This document shows positions 44,973-57,651 of a stretch of DNA of 64,000 nucleotides, piece by piece (within the stretch, counting starts at the first letter, position 1; every line of letters starts with the position of its first letter). This stretch comes from Patella vulgata. Its lineage: Eukaryota; Mollusca; Gastropoda; Patellidae. The position numbers and the translations under genes were made by a program. The notes below the pieces were generated by a model, which made no database searches, was not told the DNA's origin, and was given only the letters and a program-made list of their open reading frames with translations. The stretch covers positions 58,280,546 to 58,344,545 of the forward strand of contig NC_065884.2 of assembly GCF_932274485.2 (NCBI RefSeq). The letters run 5' to 3'.

Positions 44973-46958
44973 CTCAAATAATATAATAAGCATTTGAGTT
45001 TTGAACCATTGTATTTGGGAAATGTGGAACTATGTAGGATTCAGTTTTGCGCCATATAAAGACAAGACCTCGGTTGGCGAAGTAAAGTATGACCGAGTAT
45101 ATTTCTCTTTTTAGAACACTTGATACCATTTATGAATCTGAAACTTCACATATAAAACATTTCAGTATCAACACAAAATGTAGAACAACGTTACACGTGA
45201 AATTGAATCGATTGTATATGTCTTTAAATGATTTTAATTAACCAATATATTATTCGATAACTTTACAGATTAAAATATGCTAAATGTTGGATACGATTTC
45301 GATTTAAACTAAATTTTATTCAATATCTTTGCAGAATGAATATGATATTAATATAGGATATGATAAGCTTTATCAGCTTATATCGAACCGCCTCCTTGGT
45401 ATTTTAAAGATTTTAGTGTTCTGGGAAATTTTGTAACGTAACAATTCTTCTGTAACATATCAGATAAACATGGAATCTTTCCCAGCTGGTTTGTTTTTGT
45501 TATTAGGAGTGAAAGAGGCGCGGGTCAGTAAATAAAACAGAAAATCTTAATACAAGTTTCTTAACACTTAAATTACTGGGGATTACCTCTTAGAGGAAAT
45601 TTGAAATAGACGTGGACGCTCATACATAAATATATTTAACACCCAATTTCTTTATTTATTTATATTAATAACATATAAAGTATACAAATATATAGTAGAT
45701 ATATTTAAAGATAATCTGTAGTATCTATATAAGTTTGAGTTTAAACCACTGAAGTTTTATCAACTGGGTATTATGCTGACATCGTCTTGGTCAATACCAA
45801 ACCCCGAAAACTTGTGTACAGATTACTAATAGTAAAAGGCTAAGTACACGGTTGAATAGAGAGTATTTGGCTTTCAGATGTATAGCCTGTAATTCAATGC
45901 TATTTAATAAGGTGAACATGATTAATACTAGTATCAAAGGGTGTTGATATTTTATATACCATCTCACACCTGTCCGTATTAAGTATAGGTATTTGACTGG
46001 ATATTAAAGGGGTCGCGATTTTCTTTAACTCCTTTACTTTGGTCCTCACTTTGTTGTTATTGTTTATTACAATTTTAACGTCCAATACATGATAGACTTT
46101 TCTTATCCAACTTTTTCATTTGTTGGCGTACAATTCATGGTGCCGTTATTGAAAACCAAGCGTTTAGAGATGGCTTTATATTATTTCAAGCACACACAAA
46201 ATTCTTATCTATATATTTTTTTATGTTTCAAAAGTAAAAAAAATTGATGAAGTCTCTGAAAAACTGAAATCGCGATTCAACAATACCACGACCAAAAACC
46301 CACCCAGGCGTACCCTTTGAATTCGTTGCAAACATGGTAATCACGATTTTTTTAACGAAAATTTGGAAGGTTTGAATGACTTTTGTCAATTTTGTTCATA
46401 AATAAAACCAATTTTGCGCTTTGCAAGATTGAATTTTGAATATTCGATTTTGAAGCTGATTCTTTGTGTATTTTGCAAAGACTGTCATCGCCATTTCTAA
46501 AAATAAGATATTTTGTTTGTAGAGGAAAGACTGAAATTTTCCCGTGTCTGTCTATAGATAGGTCAGATATAATTGGTATCAGCTATATAGTATACATGTG
46601 TAGAATTTGTTAAAGGTATTATTATCAAATATAGATGACCTGTGCTTACCTGTAGTTTATATTGATATAACATATGTAGGTACATAGATATAGTCTGGTA
46701 TGAATCAATATTGACTCTATGTTTACAGGTAAACGATATAAGTCAATTTACATGTAGATATACACAAGTATACAGTAGCTAGAAACATTGACCATTGTTT
46801 ACTAACTTCATAAATCATATACACCATGTACACTTGTTGTTGCTCGTTTCTAACGGGTTCGCCCATTGAACTCTGGTGAGTTCGTCCATTGAACTTTGTT
46901 TTTTAACTTTTGGTTAAGTATGGATTGTGTGTGACTGTTTTTAGAATTTAGAGGCGGC
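44973..46958. other. No recognisable gene
   Basis: Very AT-rich, with T and A runs. A short phrase GTAGGTACATAGATATAG and similar tata-rich text near 46600-46760 looks like simple-sequence drift. Confidence 0.5.
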
Positions 46959-46967
46959 TCGATTAAA

Positions 46968-47302
46968 CATGTCTGGTTCGCCAGCCTGGAAGTCGCAGAG
47001 TCGCTCCCGGTGTTGCTCGAGAAAGATCATCGGCGTGGTTTCACCTTGTCAGCGGTGCGGGACGGAGGACCTGAAAAAGACAGGTGTCTAGTCGTTCGGA
47101 TGGGACGAAAGACCAAGATCCCGTGTACACATTGGTGAGCACGTTAAGGATCCATTGGCAGTTGGAATTCGATATAAGAGTAGGCCGTAGCGCATTTGTC
47201 CGGGCAAAAGTTCCCCCATAGTACACTGTATGGCGTATGTCCGTCTTCATTAGCCCAGTCGGAGCAGAACATTAGGATGTTAGACCCCATTTCATTTCAT
47301 TT
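46968..47302 (+). repeat. SINE-A copy with 9 bp target-site duplication
   Basis: TCGATTAAA flanks it at 46959-46967 and 47303-47311. It runs from a modified head through CGTGGTTTCACCTTGTCAGC, CTAGTCGTTCGGATGGGACG, CAGTTGGAATTCGATATAAG and ACTGTATGGCGTATGTCCGT to ACCCCATTTCATTTCATT. The B box is altered (TCGCTCCCGG). Confidence 0.9.
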
Positions 47303-47583
47303 CGATTAAATGTTTCAGAATTGAATTATTTCAATCCCTGGAATAGTGACAATCGAGTATGCACCGACTTAAAGGACAACACTAGCATCATCAGAATTTA
47401 TATGAAATAACCAATTAGACTGACACTAAATATAATTTGAACATCTTTACTACGTTCGAATGGTACTAATTAAACATTCGTCCAAATATTTTTATTATGC
47501 TTACTCTCATGTGATAAAGAAATTTAAGTACAACGCTTGTATCTGACAATGTGACAAGGAGGAGCACTATTTTCCTAATTTGG

Positions 47584-47849
47584 GGGGGGGGGGGGGGTGG
47601 ATACCTGAATGGTTAGCGTGCGCGCGCTGTATCATAAAGTCTGTCATTGAGTCGACTGGCGTGGTTTCGAATCCCCGGTTGTACGTGACAAGGAGTATGG
47701 TCGCCTGTCCAACTTCGTGGGTTTTCTCCGGGTCCTCCGTTTCCTCCCACTGCTAAAGACCCTTCTGCGCAAGCGAATTATTGAAATAATATTAAACCAT
47801 ATGTTAGTCCTGAAATGACCTAGTTTGTGTCGAGTGGACGTTAAACCCC

Positions 47850-47892
<43 letters not shown>
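47584..47892 (+). repeat. SINE-B copy, full length, with 12 bp target-site duplication
   Basis: TTCCTAATTTGG occurs at 47572-47583 and 47893-47904. After a G run come the A box (CTGAATGGTTAGCGTGCG), B box (GTGGTTTCGAATCCCCGG), central domain, ATGACCTAGTTTGTGTCG, GAGTGGACGTTAAACCCC and a long CT tail. It is close to the family consensus and probably young. Confidence 0.96.
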
Positions 47893-47894
<2 letters not shown>

Positions 47895-48360
47895 CCTAAT
47901 TTGGTTTTGTCCCTTTACTAAACGAATAGTTAAAAAATTAGTCTCGAAATAACCTAGTTTTATTTATATAAGAAGTCAAAACATTCCACTAACCCACTAG
48001 TTTGAGTTAGTCGAAACTCGAAACATAAAAACCTAGAAAGATTCCATTCATGTTATTAAAGTTGAATTGGTATGATAAATGACCTACAATGTGGAGGCGT
48101 CGTCCAGACCAGCCTAATCCTTTGATTGTTCATAAGAACACTATTTTACCTTTTAACTTTTTAAGTTATTCATATTTAAGTCAACTTTGACCTCGGGTTA
48201 TGTTCACGGCGATAATCAGGTTTTGTTTGACCGAATAAGGACGGTTTTAGGCCTAGAGCCGTTCAGGACAAACTCTACTAAATTCCTTGGTGGTTAAGAC
48301 CAACCCAAAATACAAAAATAAAGTCGACATTTACACTGCGACAATTCCACTTAAAAAGCA

Positions 48361-48575
48361 AATGAAATGAAATGGGGTAAACGTCTAACTTTTCCGCACC
48401 ACCGATCGGACTAATGAAGACGGATATAGGTGTGGGGTGTGGGGTGTGGGGGGGGGGGGAGAAGATGCTACGGCCAACTGTTAGCGTTATGTCGACTTAC
48501 AATGGTCTGGTGATTTTTAACAAGCTGTCCAAGATATACACGAGACCACAATTTTTCGTCGATTCTGAATGATGT
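48361..48575 (-). repeat. SINE-A copy, diverged, 5' truncated, with G-rich expansion
   Basis: AATGAAATGAAATGGGGTAA, CTAATGAAGACGGATATAGG, then a GTGGGGT/G run, GATGCTACGGCCAACTGTTA and TTTTTCGTCGATTCTGAATG are in SINE-A order. Confidence 0.7.
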
Positions 48576-49097
48576 GACGCCCTTTATTTTATAGCAAATA
48601 AAACAAGTTACAGGGCTAATTGGCGAAAATCGGTATACTGAAATACTTAGAGAATAAATCCCAAATACTTTATAACCCCTAGTGTTAATTTAATTGGTGT
48701 AAGAAATAGGTAACACAAATACTAAAATACTTTAGGGAGATATATATTTCTATAGTTTTACACATAGTTAATATCATATATCATATATTGATATACCAGG
48801 ATTAGTACGGATATATCCAATATACCAATCTTAGCACCTTTAGGCTAGAATCTTGAAGAAACTCGAAACTGAAGGGCAATACACGCTGTAATAATTGTTC
48901 TCATATTGTCTTGTGGTAGGCACTACTGAGTATAGTCAAATAGGCGAATTTCCGTAAATAAGATATCAAATCTCCTTTAATCCCCAAAATATTATATTCA
49001 TGTTTATTACGTAGAATCGACGAAGGATAACGATCGTGTTCCAACTAATAACATTTTTATTCATATTTTTATTACGTTCAGATGATGAACAAAACGC
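48576..49097. other. No recognisable gene
   Basis: AT-rich; I recognise nothing. Confidence 0.5.
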
Positions 49098-49240
49098 ACT
49101 CGAGTTCCATCCTTATAAAATAGCGCTATTGGATATCAGGCGTCGATGATCGTATACCACTCTTTCGCTCGAGTTCCATCTTTATAAAATAGCGCTATTG
49201 AATATCCGATGTCGATGATCGTACACCACTCGTTCACTCG
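49098..49240 (+). repeat. Tandem duplication, about 71 bp x 2
   Basis: CTCGAGTTCCATCxTTATAA, AATAGCGCTATTGxATATC and CGATGATCGTAxACCACTC recur about 71 bp apart. The AGCGCT core is palindromic in both units. Confidence 0.85.
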
Positions 49241-50261
49241 GCTAATTTTACTAGAAAAACACAAAAATTGAAAACGCCTGGAGACCACTTACTGTTTGAC
49301 CAAATTAAGATAAGGTCAAGAAGGGGGTGGTGTTACCTGAGAGGTATAAAAAGTTGAGGGTCAACAACTACCGACAGTTAATGGTGACACAAACCCTCCC
49401 GAATCTCAATTTATTCACAACTTGGTAATAGATACTTTACCTCGTTCTTTTCTGACTCATTTACTAAGAAAATAACGACATTGTTCAAACATTGGCGATG
49501 CCCTGCTGATATTCGTAATTAATATTTTGACTATATTTATAATTTCCTTCCGTATAAAAACATCTCAAATTTTGTTCGACTGACCCCGTTCAGTGGTCGC
49601 TTTGTTTCATTTAATAATGTTTTATTCATTTTGTCTGTTATCAATATACACATTTAGTATAATATAAAAATGTATGGAGATTTCTATATAGATTAAATAT
49701 TTTATTTGGTGACCCCGAGTTCGGCTTGATTAAATATATCGTTTTTATCATCTTTAATTATGCCAAGGGTAATCTCTTAATGGGGTATATTAAATAAAAA
49801 ATGTTAAATAGTTTTATGACGCTTTCAAAGTCTCCCCAAATAGTGTTTTAGGTAACCAATTGATGAAAATGAAAATATAGACCCCCCCTCCACCCCAACC
49901 TCGAATGACACAGCATAGATTATATGCCTGACAAATCGAGGTCTAAATAATCATGGTTTAACAATCGTTCCATTTAGTTATATAATAATGATGGGTGTCG
50001 TACACGAGAAATCGTATGTATACCTTTCCAGAACACCTGCTACCATTTCTCTCTGGCGCGGTAACATTGGCTGTACCTTTGTATTTTGTAAAATGTAATT
50101 CAATAATACATTTAATGAGCTTGAGATATCCAGCAAAATTATATTAACATTTATAAACCTTTTTTGAAATTCAACTGCAATATATTAACAACTATACATT
50201 ACGAAAATTTATAACTAATATAACTGGCAATCTTATCTATCAGAAATATATGCATTTATTT
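49241..50261. other. No recognisable gene
   Basis: AT-rich, with stops in all frames. Confidence 0.5.
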
Positions 50262-50273
50262 TAATAGTTTTTA

Positions 50274-50550
50274 GGGGAGTTGGATGGCTGAATAGTTAGC
50301 GTGCGCGCGCTGTATCATAAAGTCTGTCATTGAGTCGACTGGCATGGTTTCGAATCCCTGGTTGTACGTGACAAGGAGTAGGGTCACCTGTCCAACCTCG
50401 TGGGTTTTCTCCGGGTCCTCCGGTTTCCTCCCACTGCTAAAGACCCCTATGCGCATGGGAATTATTGAAATAAAATTAAACCATATGTTAGTCCCGAAAT
50501 GACCTAGTTTATGTCGAATTGACGTTAAACCCCATTTCTCTCTCTCTCTC
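50274..50550 (+). repeat. SINE-B copy, full length, with 12 bp target-site duplication
   Basis: TAATAGTTTTTA occurs at 50262-50273 and 50551-50562. The copy begins GGGGAGTTGGATGGCTGAAT (A-box region), has the B box ATGGTTTCGAATCCCTGG and the full central domain, and ends GACGTTAAACCCCATTTCTC plus CT. It is the clearest definition of both ends of the family. Confidence 0.97.
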
Positions 50551-50562
50551 TAATAGTTTTTA

Positions 50563-51404
50563 AAGCAAAATGGGTATAAAATACACAGAACGACTTTCAA
50601 ATTTCACCCTAAGATGAAACAAAGACTCCAGACGCCTCATCTTAAAAGAATTAATCTAAGTTTGATTACCCTATACAAACAAATTAAATACCATATTCAA
50701 GTGTTAATTGTTTTTATAGTAAATCGAAATCAGATATGGAATTTGAGTGAACGAAATAAAATGGAATGAAAACCGACGCATCTTAAATAAAAATAAAAAT
50801 ACATGAATGAGGCTAATATTAATATATGTAGAAAATCCTTAAATACTATCACGTGGGTAAACTAAACAAAGAAGTCTTGGAACTAAGAGTTAATATTGTT
50901 GATAAATTACCATGAGGGGGTCAACAAAAGTTCCTACATCAAAACTTTTACTGTTCTAGTCCATTACAGTAAAAATATAATAATGGGTATAATAGTGATG
51001 AGGAGAAGGATGAAGATGGATGGGGGAGTTGATAAGTTGAACAACTGCTACAACAATCACAATTCTGACCAGTCAATAAAAACTGTGCAGCATTAATGTT
51101 CCCCTTTCTCTGTCCGTGTTCATGCTCGTAAGCCATTTCTGAAATAGTCTACATTGATTTAAACAATTTATGAGACTAGTAAATGTGAAAGAGCTGAAAG
51201 CAGAGTAAAGCTGCCATATAAGAATTGAAATAGTTAACTGCAACTCTCAATTTAATCTGGAAATGCCTATGTTAGCCATTGCGCTGGTAAGCAACTGTTC
51301 AGTACTCAAGGCATCACAGACCACCTGAAACAAATGGAAGAGTTTTGTCAATATTTGTATCGTGTGTCTGTGTATGTGTGTGTGTGTGTGTATGTAAGAG
51401 AGAG
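50563..51404. other. No recognisable gene; (GT)n at about 51362-51391
   Basis: AT-rich sequence, then a GT run and GA runs leading into the SINE-B remnant. Confidence 0.5.
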
Positions 51405-51411
51405 AGAGGGG

Positions 51412-51451
<40 letters not shown>

Positions 51452-51650
51452 AAGAGAGAGAGAGCTATGTTTCTTATATTTTATTTCAATAATTCGCTTG
51501 CACGAAGGGGCCCTTGGGAGGGGGGCAGAGAAACCGGGACAGCCACAAACCCCTAACGGGACCCTATTTCACGAACAAACTGGGGATTAAAACCGTACCA
51601 CTTTACTTAGTGGAAGACCTTCCTATCTAAAACGCATTCAATCACCCCCC
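51405..51650 (-). repeat. SINE-B copy, old
   Basis: After GA runs come TATTTTATTTCAATAATTCG, CTTGCACGAAGGGGCCCTTG, GAAACCGGGACAGCC, CAAACTGGGGATTAAAACCG and a C run at the head side. Confidence 0.7.
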
Positions 51651-52281
51651 CCCCCACCCCCGTTTCAAATCAGATGAGTCAGTTTTACTTCCATCCGAGC
51701 TACTCGATAACTTAAAAAAGGACATATATATCTGCATATAATTTTGACATCAATCATGTTCATATAAACGAGCCGACACATAGATCTAGATGTAAACTAC
51801 TGGCTTACGAGAACTAATATTCGATTCTAGACAGCTTTACGGGCGAGTAATTTGTCTGCAATATTTCAACTGACTCAAAAAACTGATTATAAATCAGAAA
51901 TTAACCGAGGTCTGATTTACGGCAAAATAATCACTGAAAGAACCAGGCCATTGAGAATGGAAACTATTTATAGACCATGCTGAACGATTCCCGATCAAGC
52001 GTATAATTATTTGATGTCGAGGATGAGGAATCTTGAAGTGCAGTAGATTAAAACCAGAGATAATAAAAACACGACCGATGGATTCAGATTACTGATTCCC
52101 TCCCCCATTGGCTTCAATTCTGTTTCTTACCTTACAATATCTACTGACTAGTAATATTAGTCTCTTCCCCATTGGCTTCAATGTTAAATCCACGACATTT
52201 CTTGGCCTCAGCCATTTTTTGGAAGATTCCGATCATCTCAATTTTTTAACCACAAAGAGTGCAATATGACACAATCTATCT

Positions 52282-52462
52282 TCTATATATATATTTGTGA
52301 CTGTTGTTTGTCTGTCTGTCTGTCTGTTCGGGGTTGGCGGCTACACTAGGTCTGCCCCGAGTCTGAAATTTGGGGTATAGGGGTAGCTCGGACCGGGGAG
52401 TAACATAGGCCACTTCCGGTTTCGGAGTTATGACCCCCCAGCGAAGCCGGGTATCCTGCTAG
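52282..52462 (+). mobile_element. Short non-autonomous Helitron-like element (181 bp)
   Basis: It begins TCTATATATATAT, contains a GTCTGTCTGTCTGTC run, and ends with GCGAAGCCGGG..CCTGCTAG followed by T, so the 3' end is CTAG (the CTRR rule). A small imperfect hairpin (CCC-A-GC-GAA-GC-C-GGG) lies about 10 nt before the end. A TC start, 3' hairpin and CTRR end without target duplication or inverted repeats are Helitron hallmarks. There is no coding capacity, so it would need Rep/helicase supplied elsewhere. Confidence 0.55.
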
Positions 52463-52528
52463 TGATCTAATAAAAGTTAAAATGGGTTGACAAGTTCGAT
52501 TATTTGCCAGGCCTGGTCTCATGGAAAA

Positions 52529-52580
52529 CGAAATGAAATGAAGTGAGGTTTAACGTCCTACGGTTCTGCTCCGCATACAA
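52529..52580 (-). repeat. SINE-A 3' end fragment
   Basis: CGAAATGAAATGAAGTGAGG, TTTAACGTCCTACGGTTCTG and CTCCG match the last ~50 bp of SINE-A; the rest is absent. Confidence 0.75.
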
Positions 52581-54355
52581 ATGGGGCACAAGGGAGAGAG
52601 AGGGAATTGCAATAAATACAGGACCTACAAATCGTTGGTAGGAAGTACTTACTAGTTTGAGACCCAATGTTCCAGTGATTTACAGACGTACGGATGATTC
52701 AGTGGATTTTTGATCTCTGGCACAAATGGCGGCGTAAAAATAACTTTTAATGTTTACAGCGCAGACTCTATCTAATGATTGTTGAAATATTTGGTCGACT
52801 TTTATTATTGCAGACAAAATTCTTGCTCTCATTTGTATGCTTTACCCAGTTTGTTCCACCATTAACGTTGTTTTGATATTCGTCTGAAGCGATAAAGGGT
52901 TAATTAAATGCAACCTATAATCTGTACTTCTGTGTATAAATGTGGGTATATGACGATGGGTAATTTCTTATGGTAATCTGTAATATGTACTTATTGACTT
53001 TACTAACCTATCGCCTACTTCATTGGTATTTAGGGTATAAAGAGTAGCTCGCGGTTTGAATTCTCAACAATAATAAATAATTATAAATGATGCTGTGAGA
53101 GGGTCCTTTTAAGACAACAAAATTGACGTTTTATCAAAGTAACTTATTGTTTTGGTTAAATCTGAACAAAAATTTAAACCAATATTTAGATACCAAAGAA
53201 CAAAAAAAGAGTTATAGCTTTGTGAAAGTTTTAAAATTAATAAGAAGTGGTGGGCATGGTTCTATTAAAGATACCTTCCCGCGTACAAACTGAGTGATTT
53301 GATGATATATTTGGACTAAAACATATTTTCAAAGTAATTAATCTATAAAAATTGTCGTCAAATCATCTCAAAACATTTTCTAAGCGAGAAAATATCCCAG
53401 ATATAAAAAAAACCTATTTTTAAAAGCCATGTTTGTCATGTAACTAGATTGAGGGAGTGGGGGCTTTTTTCAGTATGTACTTACTTACTATCCATTATAT
53501 TGAAGCCTATGTAAATTCTTGGGTTATTTTCTGCTTCCGCCGTTTAATTGCAGTCTTTTGTAAGCTTAAACCCCTCAATGTTCGCAAAACAGCCCAACTA
53601 TTCGATCAAGAAATAACAAGCGCTTCCAAAGTCAAGCTGGCAGGCAATAAGCCGTCGGGTTGCCAGTTAGTGATACTCTGATATTTTTGCCTAGTGCTTG
53701 CATCATTGGTGTTTTTCAGGGAGTCCGGTATTTTTCTAGTACGATTGGGCGTCTTTGCTTTCCATTTATTTCAAATCTGCCATACCTTTATTAGAAATAA
53801 CTACCCTATAAATACTTCCATGAGAATGTATCTTTAAGAGTAAACATATACTTAGGACTAAAAGATTATGATAAAAAAAATAGTTTTTAGATATATGTAT
53901 TTTCCAAATGAATGAAATGTAACATAAGGTGTACTAGAGCGAATAACACACTCTCTACTCAGGACATTTAGATAGTTTAATATCTTGGATTTATATCTTC
54001 TAATATAGACGATCTGAATAGGTACTTGTATATAATTGTCTTATAAATGTAACAAGTTATAGTATTTAACGTACTTGTACAAAGTGAGATCTGTGAAGAT
54101 CGATAGTAAATGTGATTATTAGTCAGATCATGTAACACACCGCGTGTGATCGTTTGTAAAATGATGATATACGGTGATAGATCTAGGTATTAAATGATCT
54201 CGATGGTCAACATCTTGAATGTAAAACGAGCGACGAATTTCCCTCTTTATTTTTATTGACATACACAAGAGACTACCCAATTACCGTGCTGAATAATGAT
54301 TTTTCCTCGCTGTGTATTAAACCTGTGTTTCCCTTAACCTAGTTCCTCTGCATTC
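52581..54355. other. Mostly unrecognised; one short open frame of uncertain origin
   Basis: AT-rich. The plus-strand frame at 53457-53681 has a stretch (LNVRKTAQLFDQEITSASK) that weakly recalls P-element/THAP9-type transposases. It is described as a low-confidence finding. Confidence 0.4.
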
Positions 54356-54602
54356 ATTTTGGGATTTTCCGTCGTGCCCCCCCACCCCCTTTATCGCTGT
54401 TGCGGGACAAAGGGCATGGCATGAGTCAACGTATAGTCGTTCGGGTGGGACGAAAACCAGAGGTCCCATGTACACATTGCCGTACACAATTAAAAGAACC
54501 TTGGCAGCTGGAATTCGATATAAGAGTAGGCCGTAGCATAATGTATGCTCGTCTTCATTAACCCAGCCAGAGCAGTACGACGTTAAAACCATTTCATTTA
54601 TT
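54356..54602 (+). repeat. SINE-A copy, 5' truncated, internal deletion
   Basis: GGGATTTTCCGTCGTG, GTCGTTCGGGTGGGACGAAA, CAGCTGGAATTCGATATAAG, AGTAGGCCGTAGC, CTCGTCTTCATTAACCCAGC and CGACGTTAAAACC with an ATTTCATTT tail are present. The CGCTGTCCGGGCAAAATTTC part is missing. Confidence 0.87.
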
Positions 54603-55552
54603 TTTGATAATTTCCTATTTTCTCTAACACAAGCAAAAGTAAACATTCTTTATGATGCAACATATTATATGTGTCAAGGTATAAAACACTTAACATGAAA
54701 ATTTATACGAGGTTTTGATGAAACATATATCTACAAATTTTTTAAAAAAATCTTTACGAGAACATAGACTTCTTTAAATGATTCTTTTATTTGTTAAATT
54801 TTTAAGTAGAACACTTCAAATTCTTTCTTGAAGCAAGGTTTAACCAATTATTTATTTTTTGTCATTTTTATTTGTGTAATAAAGACTGAAAATGCGCGGT
54901 AAACAAGTTTATTAACCTTTTCCTGTAGAGATGGCATGTTCCCTTTCTTACTGAATAGATGTAAAGATTTATCTTATTACCCTCTCTGTTATTTTAATTT
55001 CATTTTCATGGCGTCTCTGAACACAGATGTTGAAGTTTTACATATAGCGAGGTACAATGCTAATCCTTTTGATTTATAACAACCGAGCGGTGCGTTACAT
55101 CATAAATACAAAACCCGAGTCTGTAATGTTGACATTGTGTCGTATATGTAATTTATGCCATGATTAACATTGAAATTATCTCTTTTCAAACTGATGAATT
55201 CGTCATCTGATACTGTTTTCTTCCATCAAGATTTTTGCTTTTCAAGTGTATGCACTAGGGCGTAGGCGATGTAAATATTAATTTATGTTTCCCACCTCTT
55301 GAGAAATTTATCGATGTTAATAAAAAAGATTTTGTAAAAATATTTATATTTATATATGTAAATGATTAACTTTCCAGTCGGGTTTATTTTGTGGAACAAT
55401 AATCTGTGGCTATTATTCCACTCTTTCATCACATTTAGAAAAGTTATCCAGAAAACCAGCAATTAATACAAAAAACGTCCAAAACTTTGGAAATCCTCAC
55501 AACTGGTGCCAAAGTTAGCTATAAATATCACGCAAGCGACGGCTGCGTATGC
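54603..55552. other. No recognisable gene
   Basis: AT-rich; I recognise nothing. Confidence 0.5.
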
Positions 55553-55588
55553 TTGGCTGCGATATCACCCTCGTTGGAAGCGGGCTTT
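55553..55588 (+). repeat. SINE-C 3' fragment
   Basis: GGCTGCGATATCACCCTCGT followed by TGGAAGCGGGCTTTT matches the SINE-C 3' block. Confidence 0.7.
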
Positions 55589-55946
55589 TCTTTTTAGAAC
55601 AGTTCTTATCTATTTGGGAAGTTCGCGTGGCTTAACAAATTAACTCGACATTCTTTATTCGACATTTTACACAACACTACACGATAGTGTCTTTTCCGTG
55701 ATTTTAACATTTTAAATAATTCATTTTGACAAGAGGGTTGTTAAAAGACAAATAAATGAAATCTACTCGTAATTAATGTGGCATGTAAAACCATCGTACA
55801 TTTACATGCCACTTAAATCAACCGAAATTTCCCTTTTCATTTTAACAATGGAACATGCCGTGTTTCGGATTAGCAATATCATATCAACATGAAACAAATT
55901 TATTACATAGTTCATTGGACATTTAAATGTTTTCTTTTCTTTACAG

Positions 55947-56052
55947 GTGCGATGGAGAAAGAAAATAATCGACTTTGATATTATATTTTATTTGTAAAGC
56001 CATTTACACATCGCATCAATAGAGTAGGACAAATGACGTCGCCCTGCGGAAG
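55947..56052 (+). other. Speculative host exon (5' UTR plus start codon)
   Basis: A pyrimidine-rich acceptor (TTTTCTTTTCTTTACAG, ending at 55946) and a strong donor (GCGGAAG|GTACGT, exon end 56052) bracket 106 bp. The exon holds an ATG at 56033 open to the donor (MTSPCG and then a split codon). A short upstream frame (MEKENNRL) precedes it. I cannot identify the product and see no partner exon, so this could be chance. Confidence 0.2.
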
Positions 56053-57651
56053 GTACGTTTATTAGATTTTATTCATGTTTATTATTTTTGTACTGCACTT
56101 AATTAGGTTTGGATGGAGTTGCAGTGAACCGTGCATATTTTCTTTCTCTTTTATTTATACAGTTGTCCATCCAATTAATAAAACTGTGGTTCTTTTATTT
56201 TACACAGAACATCTGTATACATATATCGTCACCCAATTAAGTTAGCCACATCGTCCTAAATAGATTTCCCGGCCTTCTATTAGTTATTTTATTGCTATTA
56301 AAATACCATAAATCAAAATATGGAGTGAAATATGTATAAATGAAATATAGACCAGACTTTCAAGTAGTACTCTTGACCTAAACTACTATCTATAAATCCA
56401 AGAAAATTGAAAATATGGATAAGATGCCTAAATTTTAGTTACTTATTTATTTTTGGATAAATAATTGTACAATGCAGGCGCTTCAAACTTAATCTTAGTC
56501 TTAATTAACGATCTATGAATATTCTGCTGGATTGTTTTTTTTTATCTTTGTGCCCAACAAAGATAAATACAGTTTCATTTTCTTTAGTCTGTATTTTATT
56601 CTTCATTTTTTGTTTTCTTTCTTTATAAGAAAAATCAAACAAAACAATTTGCATATTTTTTTTGTAATTTTCATCTATCACGTTTACACAGCGCATCTGC
56701 GAACCATATCCGACAGAACGTAATTGAATATAAATTTGTTATCTAAATGCCTTGCAGACAACAATAGGAGTTTATCAATCATCTTGTACTGTGGAGACAG
56801 AAACACGATGTTTTAGGTACCTTTTGTTTACCTTAGCAACAAATGTTTTGCACCCTTAACAATACGTCTGTTTATATGCATGTGATAATCTTCTTGTTTC
56901 CCTGTCCATTGTTGACCTTGTCACGGGATTAAAAAACACGTTGACACTTCTGATACATCTTGACTGACCATTGGTCACATCTTGTGTCAAGAATAAAAAA
57001 AAATATTGTGAATTATGTTACAGATATATAGGACTAAAGAAAAGAGTATAACACGCTATGATGCTGTTTGAATATATTTAATTATTATTCATACAAAGCT
57101 TTTTATATGTAAGTACGTTAGACATCAGAACCAGAATAACCAAGCCGAGCCCTGTTATAACCCCCAAAATGCGCAGTTAGGATCTTAGGTGTAAATTAAG
57201 CCGCTAATTGGCTGAAAATAACAAAGGAAAATTGGTGTTATATTTACAGTTGCCTTTATTGCAATGCTGTCTGTTACTGTTTTTTAACACAGCTCATGGG
57301 GTACGGGGTATCCCCAGGGGTAAGTTTTACGGGCAACGGGTAAGTTTTACGGAGAGAAGTGGGGTGTATTTCCCTATTCCGATTTAATTAAATTGATGAT
57401 TTGATTGGAGTGGGTAAGGGGTTATCTCTCTACATTTAAAAAATATGGTCCACAGATGAAGCCAATATTGAGATTATGTTTTCCCGTCAACAGCTTAGGC
57501 CACAGGGAAACCATCTTGCATTTTATAATTGGAAACGAAAATATTATTGTGTAGATCTTTTCATGACTAATCGAAATATCAGATCACTTTTGACCTTAAC
57601 CGCTTTAATTTCGTTCCTTCATATCTTCAAACAACGTTAAAAAGTAAAATA
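56053..57651. other. No recognisable gene
   Basis: AT-rich, with T runs. A small hairpin (TTATCTTTGT..ACAAAGATAA) is seen near 56542-56567. Confidence 0.5.

Noticed and set aside
50274-50400. True tRNA gene in the SINE-B head (also considered for SINE-A, -C and -D heads)
   Set aside because: The A and B boxes are present, but the sequence does not fold as a complete tRNA and the same head recurs attached to SINE bodies.
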